Source: Paracyclopina nana (Eukaryota; Arthropoda; Copepoda; Cyclopoida; Cyclopettidae). Taken from it: DNA of 64,000 nt. A model generated the notes under the pieces. It was not told where the DNA came from. It did not search any database and worked only from the letters and a program-made list of their open reading frames with translations. Below, piece after piece: positions 1 to 11,687 of the stretch (its first letter is position 1; each line of letters starts with the position of its first letter). The DNA lies in the NCBI GenBank assembly GCA_019096065.1, contig JAGUCH010000003.1, forward strand, positions 3,162,001-3,226,000, in the 5' to 3' direction. The translations under genes were made by a program, and so were the position numbers.

Positions 1-353
1 CATCCTAGACAAGGCAGATATCAGAACACTATGGTTTGAACTAAAATCCGCTTGAAGGAGCATGGCTTTTCTAGTTTCGTCTTTTGCCACAAAATGCTTT
101 GAAGAGTTGTAATTCGAAGAAAGGTCAATGAAAAAGTCCCAGGCGTTCTCTATCCAATGGCATAAGAACGCCAATATCTTCTCATTTTATTACATATCAC
201 TCTCTGCATAATACGTAAGGAGTTTCAGCAAGAAAATAAGTGCAAAATACGCTTTTGCAATCGCTCCCTAAATTGGACAAGTTTTCCTAATGCAATTGCA
301 TAGGGGGCCAATCATGACGTGATCCAAACTTCAGTAGGCGAGGGAAAGACAAA

Positions 354-1579
354 ATGGAAAGACTTGTGGTGTTATTTCTCGCATTTACGCCTGCCACAGC
401 AATGAGTGGGAGATATCTAGAGATTGACTATGGCTTACATTGGGTAGTGAAAGCTCACAAGTCAATCGAGCTCGATGGCGCGGGCGGCAGACGACCTCTA
501 GAATCTGCCTCTTTTTGTATTCATGACGAAAGTTGCTCCGGATTTGTCCAACATTCAAATTCTGTCTATCTGCTTGATTTAGACAGCAAAATCAATCACA
601 CGCTGCAGGCCGATGACTTTGGTTTAGGCAAAATTTTCGTCGACATTGGTAGCTAAAAGCACTCACCCGTCTCCATGATGACATTTTTTGTGCAAGTTGT
701 TTTCTAGTATGGATAGAGAAACAGCTTGTGGAGAAGTATGAACCGACAGACAATACCACAGGAAAAATGGAGAAAATAAATGCAAGGATGTCTGCTCAGG
801 GATCCATCCGATGCCTGATTCAGTGCATTTTCTCGGTTTCCAAGCCATGCTTTTTCTTTGCATTCAATCCGGATTGGGAAATGAACTGTCACATGGCCAT
901 GGAGGCTACTATCAATCCTGCTTCATTTCCTTACGATGATCTTACTGGGGCTCAAATTTGGCAACGGAAAAAAGGTCCATTTTGAAATCAGCACCAATAT
1001 ATGTACTGCATAATCATATTCTTTATCTAGATCCTTACGAGAAATTTTGCGAGGTTAATGGTAAATATGAATACATAGGAGAAGACGTTTACTACGTTGA
1101 CAATATGGCTCCCCTTGAGTACTTCTATTTCATATCATTCTATTCTCAGTGGATAAATATTGCTTTCGTAGACAAAGTGATTATCCTTACCCAATCAATA
1201 CAATCGAAGGATGCAAAAAAGCATGCATTGAAAAATCAATCGAATTGGGCACGGAGTTATTTGGATTTTCAGTTTGGAATGAACCTTCGTATGATAAGCG
1301 ATATATGTAAGTCGAAATGGGTAAAGTTGAGCCAAAAACCTACAATTTATATCTTTTTAAAGGTGCAATTGTGGGTGGGCAGGAGCCACCTTCACTCGTA
1401 GTGCTTTATTCAATGACTACAAGGATCAGTATTCGGCAAGAGTTTGTTGAGATAGTCATTGTAATAATAAAACTATTGCTAACAAATCATAACGGTACAT
1501 ATTATATGCCACACACTCATTGAATTTATTCAGGAAAAGTGCAATTTCCACAAAAATCCACAACGGAGAAAGCACATAA
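354..1579 (+). CDS. putative secreted PAN/apple-like protein, multi-exon
   Basis: The gene begins with an ATG at 354 followed by a hydrophobic signal-peptide-like stretch (MERLVVLFLAFTPATA). Phase-consistent exons can be placed at 354-648, 708-about 888, 992-1061, 1150-1306 and 1534-1579, with donors such as ATTG/GTAGCT and AT/GTAAGT and acceptors such as TTCTAG and ATTCTCAG. The translated exons carry repeated cysteine motifs, for example CLIQCIF and GCKKACIE, each followed by an aromatic-Phe-x-aromatic segment (FFFAF, FGFSVW). This pattern resembles PAN/apple modules of secreted or surface proteins. The boundary near 888-992 has a weak donor, so the third exon is uncertain and a pseudogene is possible. 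No ligand or pathway can be inferred. Confidence 0.4.
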
Positions 1580-3118
1580 TTTAAATGGCTTTTACGCCTT
1601 TTAAAAGTAGCACTACTTGTACTAGGTGAGAATTGACAGTTGATTTGACTTCAAGGTAGTAAGCCTGAAAAAGGGTCCATTTTTTGGCCAAAATTGGTTT
1701 GCTTGCGAAGCATCAGAAGTGATGTAGCACTTTACAAGCCATTTTGACTTGGTTTTAACAATGATATTTTGCCACAATTTTGCCACTTTCATTTTTTCTT
1801 ATTTGAACCGTTCAAATAATTAAAACAATAAAATAATCATACTACAATTAGCAAAATTGTGATGCTTAGAGCTAGTTTAAGATCGGTAAACTTTGTTGCT
1901 AAGCACTTATCTACATGAATACACGTATACATGCGTCCATCAAAAAGCGGACTAAATAAGATTCCTGATAAAAAAGCCTGTAATGTTTAGGACTTCATAT
2001 ACTAGGACTTTTTACATGAGGATTTCATATGTAAGGACTTTTGACTTTGCTGACTTATCCTCTTGAGAAATTATTAATTATTCTAATTAAGACTGGCAGC
2101 ATGAAACAATAAGTGAAAACTATCTGTTTTAATTCTATGTGTTTTTTAGAGTAATTGCCTGTTATCTGTTCTCAAATGCATTTTTTATGTGTATTTAGTA
2201 GTGTGCGTTGCGTTTGTGTGCTGTATTTAGATACACATTAGCACTGAGACAGTTGATTTTTAGCTTAACATCCTCCACATATTTTTCGATAGATAGCGAC
2301 GAAATGATTTGGACCTCTGAAGCATGAAAGCGCCCTATATTGTTGCCATAGTGCCCAATGCCAAGTTACTTCAACTTGTAATTGTCTTTGAGGAAAATAT
2401 GCTAAAAATAGGGTATGCACTTTTCTAATAGTCCATAGTTAAGAAAGTACACAAGGCAGCTGATAACATTAAAAGTGCATTTTCCAAAAATTGATCTGAG
2501 AACTAAGTTTTACAGCAACGCAGAGCTCGGTCACACTAAACGCCATGCTTTTCGCGATTGCAGCAGCAATCATCCAATGGTATCAATAGCAAAGACGGCT
2601 AAATTGCCTCCTCTGCAGACAATACAGCAAAATAGAAAATGAATTCTTCATTGATCCATGGCAAAAAAGCACTATATTGCTGTTAGAACGTTCGCTTTAA
2701 AAGTATCACTATCTTTCAAGCGTTTTTTGTTTGACCGTTCAAAATTGGACGGTACGGGAATCTACACTTTTTGTCACATATTCAATTTATACAGGACTTT
2801 TAAATGATATCGTTGGAAAGATTGAGCCTTTTTCCATCTTTTTTGTATTATTGTATTATTGTATTATTGTATTATCACATTTAGTTGTATTATCACATTT
2901 AGCTGTGACCTATGTCAGAATCCAATTTCCAGACAGGAAACTGTACCAGGAAACTGTACCAGGATATCGACCAGGATATTGACCAGGAAGTAAATTGTGG
3001 TCCAGAAAAATGGAAAAATGTCTCTGACCCCCTGCGGGATTCGAACCTGGTACAGTCTGTTTTGTAGCCAGACACTCTACCAGTGAGCCACCTGAGACAC
3101 ATACTTTATCCTTAATTT
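1580..3118. other. intergenic AT-rich region, no gene seen
   Basis: No credible coding exon was found here. A short microsatellite of TTGTATTA and TATTATCACA-type units lies at about 2842-2905, and a short reiterated ACCAGGA motif lies at 2930-2990. A degenerate tRNA-like sequence follows on the minus strand. Confidence 0.5.
3022..3100 (-). other. tRNA-like pseudogene or SINE-head-like sequence
   Basis: On the minus strand the sequence shows a D-arm/A-box (TGGCTCACTGGTAGAG) and a T-loop/B-box (GGTTCGAATCCC), with a partly paired acceptor stem (6 of 7 pairs if an extra bulge is allowed). A T-run that could end Pol III transcription follows. The T-arm region is too long and the T-stem is imperfect, so it is probably a tRNA-derived relic rather than a working tRNA. 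Confidence 0.4.
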
Positions 3119-3540
3119 TATCTGCTACTTACTTAATTGAACACTTCAGGGCAGGCCGTAGGCCTGCCAATTAACATGAAGCTTCAATGGTATGCTGTAG
3201 GTTTGCCATTACATAGTAATTGTGGAGTGAGCCGAAGGTCCACCCTCCACATTTAGCAGAATCAAATTATCTGCTACTTAATTGAACACTTTAGGGCAGG
3301 CTGTAGGCTTGCCATTACATAGTAATTAGGGAGTGGGCCGAAGGAATCAAATTATCTGCAACTTAGTTGAACACTTTAGGGCAGGCCGTAAGCTTGCCAT
3401 TACATAGTAATTAGGGAGTGGGCCGAAGGCCCACCCTTCACATTTAGCGGAATCTAATTATCTTCTACTTAATTGAACACTTTAGGGCAGGCCATAGGCT
3501 TGCCATTACATAGTAATTAGGGAGTGGGCAGAAGGCCCAC
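3119..3540. repeat. tandem repeat of about 90-140 bp, target of the large insertion
   Basis: Four to five imperfect copies share the order CTGCTACTTAATTGAACACT, GGGCAGGC-GTAGGCTTGCC, CATTACATAGTAATTAGGGA, GTGGGCCGAAGGCCCACCCT, CACATTTAGCAGAATCAAAT. The fifth block resumes at 9911-9945 on the far side of the 6.4-kb element, which shows that the repeat was the insertion target. Confidence 0.75.
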
Positions 3541-3595
3541 GGCCGCGACTGCATAGGCAGGGATCAAATGCAAGCAAAACTTAGAATTTTTTCGC

Positions 3596-4170
3596 TGTGT
3601 ATGCCCGAGTTCACCCATGTTCGCTGTGTTCGGCCGTGTTCGCTGTGTTCGGCCGTGTTCGCTGTGTTCGGCCGTGTTCGCTGTGTTTGGCCGTGTTCGC
3701 TGTGTTCGGCCGTGTTCGCTGTGTTCGGCCGTGTTCACTGTGTTCGGCCGTGTTCGCTGTGTTCGGCCGTGTTCGCTGTGTTCGGCCGTGTTCGCTGTGT
3801 TCGGCCGTGTTCGGTCGTGTTCGGTCGTGTTCGCTGTGTTCGGCCGTGTTCGCTGTGTTGGCTGGTGTTCGCCGTGTTCGGCCGTGTTCGCTGTGTTCGG
3901 CCGTGTTCGCTGTGTTCGGCCGTGTTCGCTGTGTTCGGCCGTGTTCGCTGTGTTCGGCCGTGTTCGCTGTGTTCGGCCGTGTTCGCTGTGTTCGGCCGTG
4001 TTCGCTGTGTTCGAATGTGTTCGCTGTGTTCGGTCGTGTTCGCTGTGTTCGCTGTGTTCGCCGGTGTTCGCTGTGTTCGGCCGTGTTCGCTGTGTTCGGC
4101 CGTGTTCGCTGTGTTCGGCCGTGTTCGCTGTGTTCGGCCGCGTTCGCTGTGTTCGGCCGTGTTCGCTGTT
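3596..4170 (+). repeat. minisatellite, 9+10 bp compound unit (left arm)
   Basis: The array alternates GTGTTCGCT (9 bp) and GTGTTCGGCC (10 bp) to give a 19-bp compound unit, with variants such as GTGTTCGGTC and GCCGGTGTTCG. Because 19 is not divisible by three and the unit has no stop codon, all forward frames and some reverse frames stay open. The long Cys/Arg/Val-rich reading frames here are artefacts. The same family, inverted, forms the right arm at 8696-9835. Confidence 0.9.
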
Positions 4171-6360
4171 GAGTCAAGTTGACTCAAACTATCAGCTGCA
4201 ACTGACATTTTGACTGAAATTTGACTCAGTCAAGAATTTTGCGTTTTCATAGCAGTCACCTAGTAGCATAACGCGATGCGCAAGTTTCGGCATTTGCGAA
4301 TTCAAAAAGTGTCATAAGTTTGACTTTGCCTCACATTAATTTTGAGTCAAGTTGACTCAAACTTTCAGCTGCAACTGACATTTTGACTGAAATTTGACTC
4401 AGTCAAGAATTTCGCGTTTTCATAGCAGTCACCTAGTAGCATAACGCGATGCGCAAGTTTCGGCATTTGCGAATTCAAAAAGTGTAGTAAGTTTGAGTTT
4501 GCCTCACATTTTGAGTCAAGTTGACTCAAACTATCAGCTGCAACTGACATTTTGACTGAAATTTGACTTGGTCAAGAATTTCGCGTTTTCATAGCAGTCA
4601 CCTAGTAGCATAACGCGATGCGCAAGTTTCGGCATTTGCGAATTCAAAAAGTGTCATAAGTTTGACTTTGCCTCACATTAATTTTGAGTCAAGTTGACTC
4701 AAACTTTCAGCTGCAACTGACATTTTGACTGAAATTTGACTAAGTCAAGAATTTCGCGTTTTCATAGCAGTCACCTAGTAGCATAACGCGATGCGCAAGT
4801 TTCGGCATTTGCGAATTCAAAAAGTGTAGTAAGTTTGAGTTTGCCTCACATTTTGAGTCAAGTTGACTCAAACTATCAGCTTCAACTGACATTTTGACTG
4901 AAATTTGACTAAGTCAAGAATTTTGCGTTTTCATAGCAGTGACCTAGTAGTATAACGCGATGCGCAAGTTTCAGCATTTTCGAATTCAAAAAGTGCCTTA
5001 AGTTTGATTTTGCCACACTATTTGAGTCAAGTTGACTTAAACTATCAGCTGTAATTGACATTTTGACTGAAATTTGACTCAGTCAAGAATTTCGCGTTTT
5101 CATAGCAGTCACCTAGTAGTATAACGCGATGCGCAAGTTTCGGCATTAGCAAATTCAAAAAGTGTAGTAAGTTTGACTTTGCCTCACATTTTGAGTCAAG
5201 TTGACTCAAACTATCAGCTGCAACTGACATTTTGACTGAAATTTGACTTGGTCAAGAATTTCGCGTTTTCATAGCAGTCACCTAGTAGCATAACGCGATG
5301 CGCAAGTTTCGGCATTTGCGAATTCAAAAAGTGTCATAAGTTTGACTTTGCCTCACATTAATTTTGAGTCAAGTTGACTCAAACTTTCAGCTGCAACTGA
5401 CATTTTGACTGAAATTTGACTAAGTCAAGAATTTCGCGTTTTCATAGCAGTCACCTAGTAGCATAACGCGATGCGCAAGTTTCGGCATTTGCGAATTCAA
5501 AAAGTGTAGTAAGTTTGAGTTTGCCTCACATTTTGAGTCAAGTTGACTCAAACTATCAGCTGCAACTGACATTTTGACTGAAATTTGACTAAGTCAAGAA
5601 TTTCGCGTTTTCATAGCAGTCACCTAGTAGCATAACGCGATGCGCAAGTTTCGGCATTTGCGAATTCAAAAAGTGTCATAAGTTTGACTTTGCCTCACAT
5701 TAATTTTGAGTCAAGTTGACTCAAACTTTCAGCTGCAACTGACATTTTGACTGAAATTTGACTAAGTCAAGAATTTCGCGTTTTCATAGCAGTCACCTAG
5801 TAGCATAACGCGATGCGCAAGTTTCGGCATTTGCGAATTCAAAAAGTGTAGTAAGTTTGAGTTTGCCTCACATTTTGAGTCAAGTTGACTCAAACTTTCA
5901 GCTGCAACTGACATTTTGACTGAAATTTGACTCAGTCAAGAATTTCGAGTTTTCATAGCAGTCACCTAGTAGCATAACGCGAAGCGCAAGTTTCGGCATT
6001 TGCGAAATCAAAATGAATCAAAAGTTTGACTTTGCCTCACATTTTGAGTCAAGTTGACTCAAACTTTCAGCTGCAACTGACATTTTGACTGAAATTTGAC
6101 TTGGTCAAGAATTTCGCGTTTTCATAGCAGTCACCTAGTAGCATAACGCGATGCGCAAGTTTCGGCATTTGCGAATTCAAAAAGTGTAGTAAGTTTGACT
6201 TTGCCTCATATTTTGAGTCAAGTTGACCCAAACGATCAACTGCAATTGACATTTTGACTGAAATTTGACTTGGTCAAGAATTTCGTGTTTTATTAGCAGT
6301 AAAGTAGAAGTACCGCGCGATGCGCAGGTTTTCTCTCTAGCGAATTCAAAATGAATCAAA
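4171..6360 (+). repeat. satellite of about 171 bp with dimeric (173+169) higher-order unit
   Basis: About 13 monomers begin at 4171, 4344, 4513, 4686, 4855, 5024 and so on. Each starts with the palindrome GAGTCAAGTTGACTC and contains CATAGCAGTCACCTAGTAGC and GCATAACGCGATGCGCAAG. Two monomer types alternate: one ends TCATAAGTTTGACTTTGCC with an extra ATTAATTTT (173 bp), the other ends TAGTAAGTTTGAGTTTGCC (169 bp). This gives a dimer of about 342 bp. Small reading frames in it are repeat artefacts. Confidence 0.9.
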
Positions 6361-7165
6361 AGTTTGAGTCAACTTGACTCAAAATGTGAGGCAAACTCAA
6401 ACTTACTACACTTTTTGAATTCGCAAATGCCTAAACTTATTGATTTATTTTGAATTCGGAAGAGTGAAAACTTGCGGATCGCGTGGTACTTTAACTTTAC
6501 TTCTTATAAATCATGAAATTCTTGACCAAGTCAATTTTGATAGTTTGGGTTAACTTGACTCAAACTATGAGGCAAAGGCTCATTATCTTATCGTGGAAGA
6601 TAATGAGCCAAAGTCAAATTTTTGATGTGCCTTTGGCCTTGCTGTTAAAAGAGGCTTTTAAAGGTCTTACTATGGAGTGGTCATAGCCATTCATGTCTCA
6701 TTATGGAGTGGTCTTATTGCATGTCCCATCAGTGTATAATAAGATAGGAAAAGTCAGACTGAGTCCCATCAGTGTATAATAAAACCAAAAGGTCCCATCA
6801 GTGTACAATAAAAATAGAATGTCTCAGATTTTGATGAAACTTGGCAAAATGATAGATTTTAGGGTCTAGTTTCAGAAAAAAATTACCCCAGCTCCCTCTG
6901 ATCACCAGGAGCTGAGAAATCGCCGAGTGGTCAATTTGTCCATCAGTGCTACATACGTCCTTCCTTTAACCACTCGTCCTATCAGTGCTACAGTGCGCAC
7001 GAATATATGTGTGCATTTTGAATTTGGCACTTTTTGAAGCTAAAAGATGTGTTAGATCAAGTTTTGTCTGCTATCTCTGAAATAGACTCTTCTACTAAGC
7101 TTTTACTAAACTGTTGACTCTTTTTGAGTTCGCAAGGGTGAAAACTTGCGCATCGCGCGGTACTT
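6361..7165. repeat. junction between the two satellites with inverted monomer pieces
   Basis: The first 200 bp is a degenerate satellite monomer in inverted orientation (GAGTCAACTTGACTC then TGTGAGGCAAACTCAAACTT). Then come three short direct repeats of GTCCCATCAGTGTATAATA at about 6724-6808, and two CATCAGTGCTAC copies. The segment GAAAACTTGCGCATCGCGCG recurs at its right edge. No gene is seen. Confidence 0.6.
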
Positions 7166-8695
7166 CTACTTTTTAATTGCATTTTTTGACAAAGGCCAAA
7201 CTTTGGCCTTTTTTTCATCTAGTTTTGACAAGACTGGTCTCCTAGTGCAAAATAAGATCTGAAAATAGCATATTTTTTTGCAACTTTTTGAGCTTGGAGC
7301 GAAACACGCGTAACGTGAATAATTGCTAGAGCAAAATTGCATTTTTTGACAAAGGCCAAACTTTGGCCTTTTTATCATCTAGTTTTGACATAACTGGTCT
7401 CCTAGTGCAAAATAAGATCTGAAACTGGCATATTTTTTTGCAACTTTTGAGCTTGGAGCGAAACACGCGTAACGTGAATAATTGCTAGAGCAAAATTGCA
7501 TTTTTGACAAAGGCCAAACTTTGGCCTTTTTTCATCTAGTTTTGACATGACTGGTCTCCTAGTGCAAAATAAGATCTGAAACTGGCATATTTTTTTGCAA
7601 CCTTTTGAGCTTGGAGCGAAACACGCGTAACGTGAATAATTGCAAGAGCAAAATAGCATTTTTTGACAAAGACCAAACTTTGGCCTTTTTTCATCTAGTT
7701 TTGACATGACTGGTCTCCTAGTGCAAAATAAGATCTGAAACTGGCATATTTTTTTGCAACCTTTTGAGCTTGGAGCGAAACACGCGTAACGTGAATAATT
7801 GCAAGAGCAAAATAGCATTTTTGACAAAGACCAAACTTTGGCCTTTTTTTCATCTAGTTTTGACATGACTGGTCTCCTAGTGTAAAATAAGATCTGAAAC
7901 TGGCATATTTTTGCAACCTTTTTGAGCTTGGAGCGAAACACGCGTAATGTGAATAATTGCAAGAGCAAAATAGCATTTTTGACAAAGACCAAACTTTGGC
8001 ATTTTTTCATCTAGTTTTGACATGACCGGTCTCCTAGTGCAACATGGGATCTGCAACTGGCATATTTTTTTGCACCTTTTTGAGCTGGGAGCGAAACTCG
8101 CGTAACGTGAATAATTGCTAGAGCAAAATTGCATTTTTGACAAAGGCCAAACTTTGGCCTTTTTTCATCTAGTTTTGACATGACTGGTCTCCTAGTGCAA
8201 AATAAGATCTGAAAATAGCATATTTTTGCAACTTTTTGAGCTTGGAGCGAAACATGCGTAACATGAATAATTGCTAGAGCAAAATTGCATTTTTGACAAA
8301 GGCCAAACTTTGGCCTTTTTTTCATCTAGTTTTGACATGACTGGTCTCCTAGTGCAAAATAAGATCTGAAACTGGCATAATTTTTTGCAACATTTTGAGC
8401 CTGAAGCGAAAATCCCGTAAAATGAATCAATACATGAGCAAAATTGCAATATTTGACAATGACCAAATTTTGGCCTATTGTTCATCTAGTTTTGACATGA
8501 CTGGTCTCCTAGTGCAAAATAAGATCTGAAACTAGCATATTTTTTTGCAACTTTTGAGCTTGGAGCGAAACTCGCGTAACGTGAATAATTGCAAGAGCAA
8601 AATTGCATTTTTGACAAAGACCAAACTTTGGCCTTTTTTCATCTAGTTTTGACAAGACTGGTCTCCTAGTGCAAAATTAGAACTGAAACTAGCAG
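7166..8695 (-). repeat. satellite of about 158-160 bp
   Basis: Nine to ten monomers share ACAAAGGCCAAACTTTGGCC, CATCTAGTTTTGACATGACT, GGTCTCCTAGTGCAAAATAA and GAGCTTGGAGCGAAACACGC. The CATCTAGTTTTGAC block starts at 7216, 7376, 7533 and 7692. Open frames on the minus strand that span several monomers are artefacts of the array. Confidence 0.88.
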
Positions 8696-9835
8696 CAAAT
8701 ACGGGCAAACGCAGCGAACACAGCGAACACAACGAACACTTCGAACACGGGGGAACACACCGAGCACAGGCGAACACACCGAATACTGCGAACACAACGT
8801 ACACGGGCGAACACACCGAACACGGGCCAACACACCGAACACAGCGAACACACCGAACACGGGCGAACACACCGAACACGGGCGAACACACCGAACACAG
8901 CGAACACGGCCGAACACAGCGAACACGGGTGAACACAGCAAACACGGACGAACACACCGAACACGGGCGATCAAGGGCGAACACACCGAACACGGGCGAA
9001 CACACCGAACACACCGAACACGGGCGAACACACCGAACACGGGCGAACACACCGAACACAGCGAACACACCGAACACAGGCGAACACACCGAACACGGGC
9101 GAACACACCGAACACGGGCGAACACACCGAACACACCGAACACGGCCGAACACAGCGAACACGGGTGAACACAGCGAACACGGACGAACACACCGAACAC
9201 GGGCGATCACGGGCGAACACACCGAACACAGGCAAACACACCGAACACAGCGAACACACCGAACACGGGCGAACACACCGAACACAGCGAACACACCGAA
9301 CACGGGCGAACACGGGCGAACACAGCGAACACGGCCGAACACAGCAAACACGGCCGAACACAGCGAACACGGCCGAACACAGCGAACACACCGAACACGG
9401 GCGAACACACCGAACACGGGCGAACACACCGAAAACGGGCGAACACACCGAACACGGCGAACACGGCGAACACACCGAACACGGGTGAACACAACGAACA
9501 CGGGCGAACACACCGAACACGGCCGAACACACTGAACACGGGCAAACACACCGAACATGGGCGAACACACCGAACACGGCGAACACGGCGAACACACCGA
9601 ACACGGGCGAACACACCGAACACGGGCGAACACGAGCGAACACAGCGAACACAACGAACACGGGCGAACACGAGCGAACACAGCGAACACGAGCGAACAC
9701 AGCGAACACGGCGAACACACCGAACACGGCGAACACACTGAACACACCGAACACACCGAACACGGCAAACAGCCGAACACACTGAACACACCGAACACGG
9801 CGAACACACCGAACACACCAAACACGGGTTCACAC
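8696..9835 (-). repeat. minisatellite, inverted right arm
   Basis: This is the same family as 3596-4170 in the opposite orientation, with units CGAACACAGCGAACACGG and CGAACACACCGAACACGGG. It is about twice as long as the left arm and more varied. Reading frames up to 365 codons here come from the unit length and are not genes. Confidence 0.9.
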
Positions 9836-9910
9836 GGCGTAATCCATATTTTTTGTGAAAATAAATCTAAGTTTTGCTTGCATTTGATCCCTGCCTATGC
9901 AGTCTCGGCC

Positions 9911-11039
9911 AAGGCCCACCCTCCAGATTTAGCAGAATCAAATGAAAAGGAGACGTCCACATTGGAACTAGTATGATTATTTGTAAGCCCTTTGCATATA
10001 CTGAGCAGGCAACCTGAAATTTGGCACGTGCATTCCTCTCCCAATCGTGCATGATCTTTATTTGGGCCATTTTGTTTCCCCACCAAATGACAGACTTCTA
10101 TTTTTCTCTGCTCTCAAGAAACAAAAAGAGTTAAATTTTTGTGTGCTACTCCCATTTTGCCAGGGCTATAATTTGTATTAATGACTTTTTTTCGATTCGG
10201 ACCCCCAAGGGTACTTGTACCAAGCGTTTTTAGTACATTTACAATATCTCCAGCAAGCCTTGGCCAAATGAAGTGAATTTTTGCGTGGAACCCTTATTTT
10301 GCATTCCCCATAACTTTATAAGTATCATTTTTACCCTTAAGTGATTCTTCAAAATTGTAGGCCCATGTCATGTTTTTGTTATGATCATCATTGGATAGAC
10401 TAGAATAACATAGTATCTTTGGGGGTGGCAAATCATGTTCATCCTTCTAGCCCATCCATAGACTGTATGTTTTAACTGTCAATCCAAGGACTCTTCTACA
10501 TCAGAGTAGTCAATCCAAGGACAGTTCTGTTTTGTCAATCCAAGGACTAAGTTTTTATGGTCAATCTTTGGACTATCTGTTGTAGTCTATCCAGAGACAC
10601 TATTGTATGTTCTAGGCAATACAAGTATGGCCACCCATTATCAGTTTCTATTATCAGTTTCTAAGTGTTCATCCAGATCAGCTACTCAGTATATTTAATG
10701 TGTACAGTGTAATCTTAAGAGGCTAGATGAAGTAAGAGTGGCATGACATTTTCTTGGTGCAAAAGTACAAGCCGCCATAAAACTGAGCTTTTCAATATGT
10801 TCATCAATAAACCAATCGTTTTGTAGGCTTAAAATGTTGCTTCATAATCTTCTTCGCGGAAAATGTCTCACAAGATGAAGCAGCGATTTTGTTTTGCTTA
10901 ACATGCTTAACATGCTTAACATGACCCTTAAAAAAATTGTCTCGTTTCGCAAGAACAGAAAACGACAACAAAATACTTACTTCTGATTGGTCATTGAAAA
11001 TTTGCACCTGATTTTGATTGGTCCAATAATGTCATGCAG
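9911..11039. other. intergenic region with dispersed repeat copies
   Basis: The region starts with the 9-bp target duplication and the resumed tandem repeat. Positions 9950-10270 match 18440-18790 in inverted orientation (for example CAGGCAACCTGAAATTTGGC and TTTTGCCAGGGCTA), so this is a dispersed repeat. A single foldback arm follows at 10440-10626. Three copies of the 9-mer CTTAACATG occur at about 10897-10925. No gene is seen. Confidence 0.65.
10440..10626 (-). mobile_element. solitary arm of the TTGGATCGAC-motif foldback family
   Basis: It carries several copies of GTCAATCCAAGGAC and GTCTATCCAGAGAC, and ends in CAAGTATGGCCACC. This matches the right terminus of the intact foldback at 15858 (CAAGTACGGCCGCC). 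The opposite arm is missing. Confidence 0.6.
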
Positions 11040-11277
11040 TGTTATGTTTTTATAACCTTCATCATGGTGCTAGCGCGTCGTGTTGTAGTAAAATGTAGTA
11101 GTATAGTAGTATAGTACGAGCCGCGCTGCCTAACCACACTTTCACCTAAGCAGGATGTGCAATGCTATTCACCTTGACAGTACATTGTATATACAGTGCT
11201 TGGTTGAGAAATAAACTCAGTTGTGGCTTTGTACGAGAGAAGTCAGGTATCGCTATATAGACACCAAATTCACAACA
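11040..11277 (+). repeat. LTR (first)
   Basis: This 238-bp LTR starts TGTTATGTTTTTATAACC and ends ATTCACAACA. It contains a repeated TAGTAGTATAGTAG stretch and the AATAAA signal in GAGAAATAAACTCAG. The next bases, ACTGGTGGCAGC, may be the primer-binding site. Confidence 0.88.
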
Positions 11278-11687
11278 ACTGGTGGCAGCGGTGAGTCGGT
11301 GGATCGAGGGAAGTAGACATAAATAGGATTGTATTGTTTGGGTCGCTTAGGCTCACGGAATTTGGCATAGGAATCATACTTGATGAGGAGGTCTTCAATT
11401 TTCTTTTTTGATAGCTTTTTGAGACCCCACAAGCTCATTGACACGAAATCAGGCTAGAGCTCAACGAGTTTTGATTGAAGACCAGCCTTTACCAGCCAGG
11501 GCGCCAGAATACAAGCCTGGCAGGGGCCGACCTAAGAAAAAATGATGTCTGCCTTAACATGACTTTGTTACATAAACTTATTTGACCTGACCTTACACTT
11601 TACACTTCTAACTTTTACGACTTGGTGGTGGTTTTGCTAATATCTTCATCTCCCTGTTAACAACAGCTTTCTTTAGCTTGGGAGGGA
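11278..11687 (+). pseudogene. deleted internal remnant of a Gypsy copy
   Basis: The first bases after the LTR match a primer-binding region, and from about 11425 the sequence matches the 3' end of the other copy (17867-18133), including the basic C-terminus of pol and the polypurine tract. The middle, about 5.8 kb in the other copy, is missing. A stretch of about 110 bp (11310-11420) of unknown origin replaces it. On the minus strand that stretch reads as a Lys-rich open frame, which may be an inverted fragment. Confidence 0.7.

Larger units (their letters stand above)
3541..9910. mobile_element. 6.4-kb inverted-repeat element filled with satellite DNA, 9-bp TSD
   Basis: The ends are inverted repeats of about 45 bp with one mismatch in the first 45 (left GGCCGCGACTGCATAGGCAG, right end reverse-complemented GGCCGAGACTGCATAGGCAG). 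They are flanked by the same 9 bp, AAGGCCCAC, at 3532-3540 and 9911-9919. Removing the element rejoins the flanking tandem repeat correctly, so it is an insertion. Inside each end is a long array of the same minisatellite in opposite orientation, and between the arrays lie two other satellites. No transposase ORF is visible, so it must be non-autonomous. A 9-bp duplication and GG termini would fit a Mutator-like or Foldback-like element, but this assignment is inference. Confidence 0.8.

Noticed and set aside
3022..3100. functional tRNA gene
   Set aside because: A-box and B-box are present but the T-arm is too long and the stems are imperfect.
3517..4213. Cys/Arg/Val-rich reading frames of 160-204 codons on both strands
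   Set aside because: They follow from a 19-bp unit with no stops, which keeps several frames open. Frames on both strands are equally long and carry only the repeat.
7402..8485. Lys/Cys-rich reading frames (for example 202 codons, minus strand) in the 158-bp satellite
   Set aside because: Each frame spans several monomers and is interrupted where monomers differ by an indel. There is no start context or splice support.
8643..9833. Reading frames up to 365 codons in the right minisatellite arm
   Set aside because: These have the same cause as the left arm. The order of residues repeats with the DNA unit and changes frame with each indel.
3541..9910. CRISPR array
   Set aside because: The repeats are contiguous with no unique spacers of constant size, and the window is eukaryotic.
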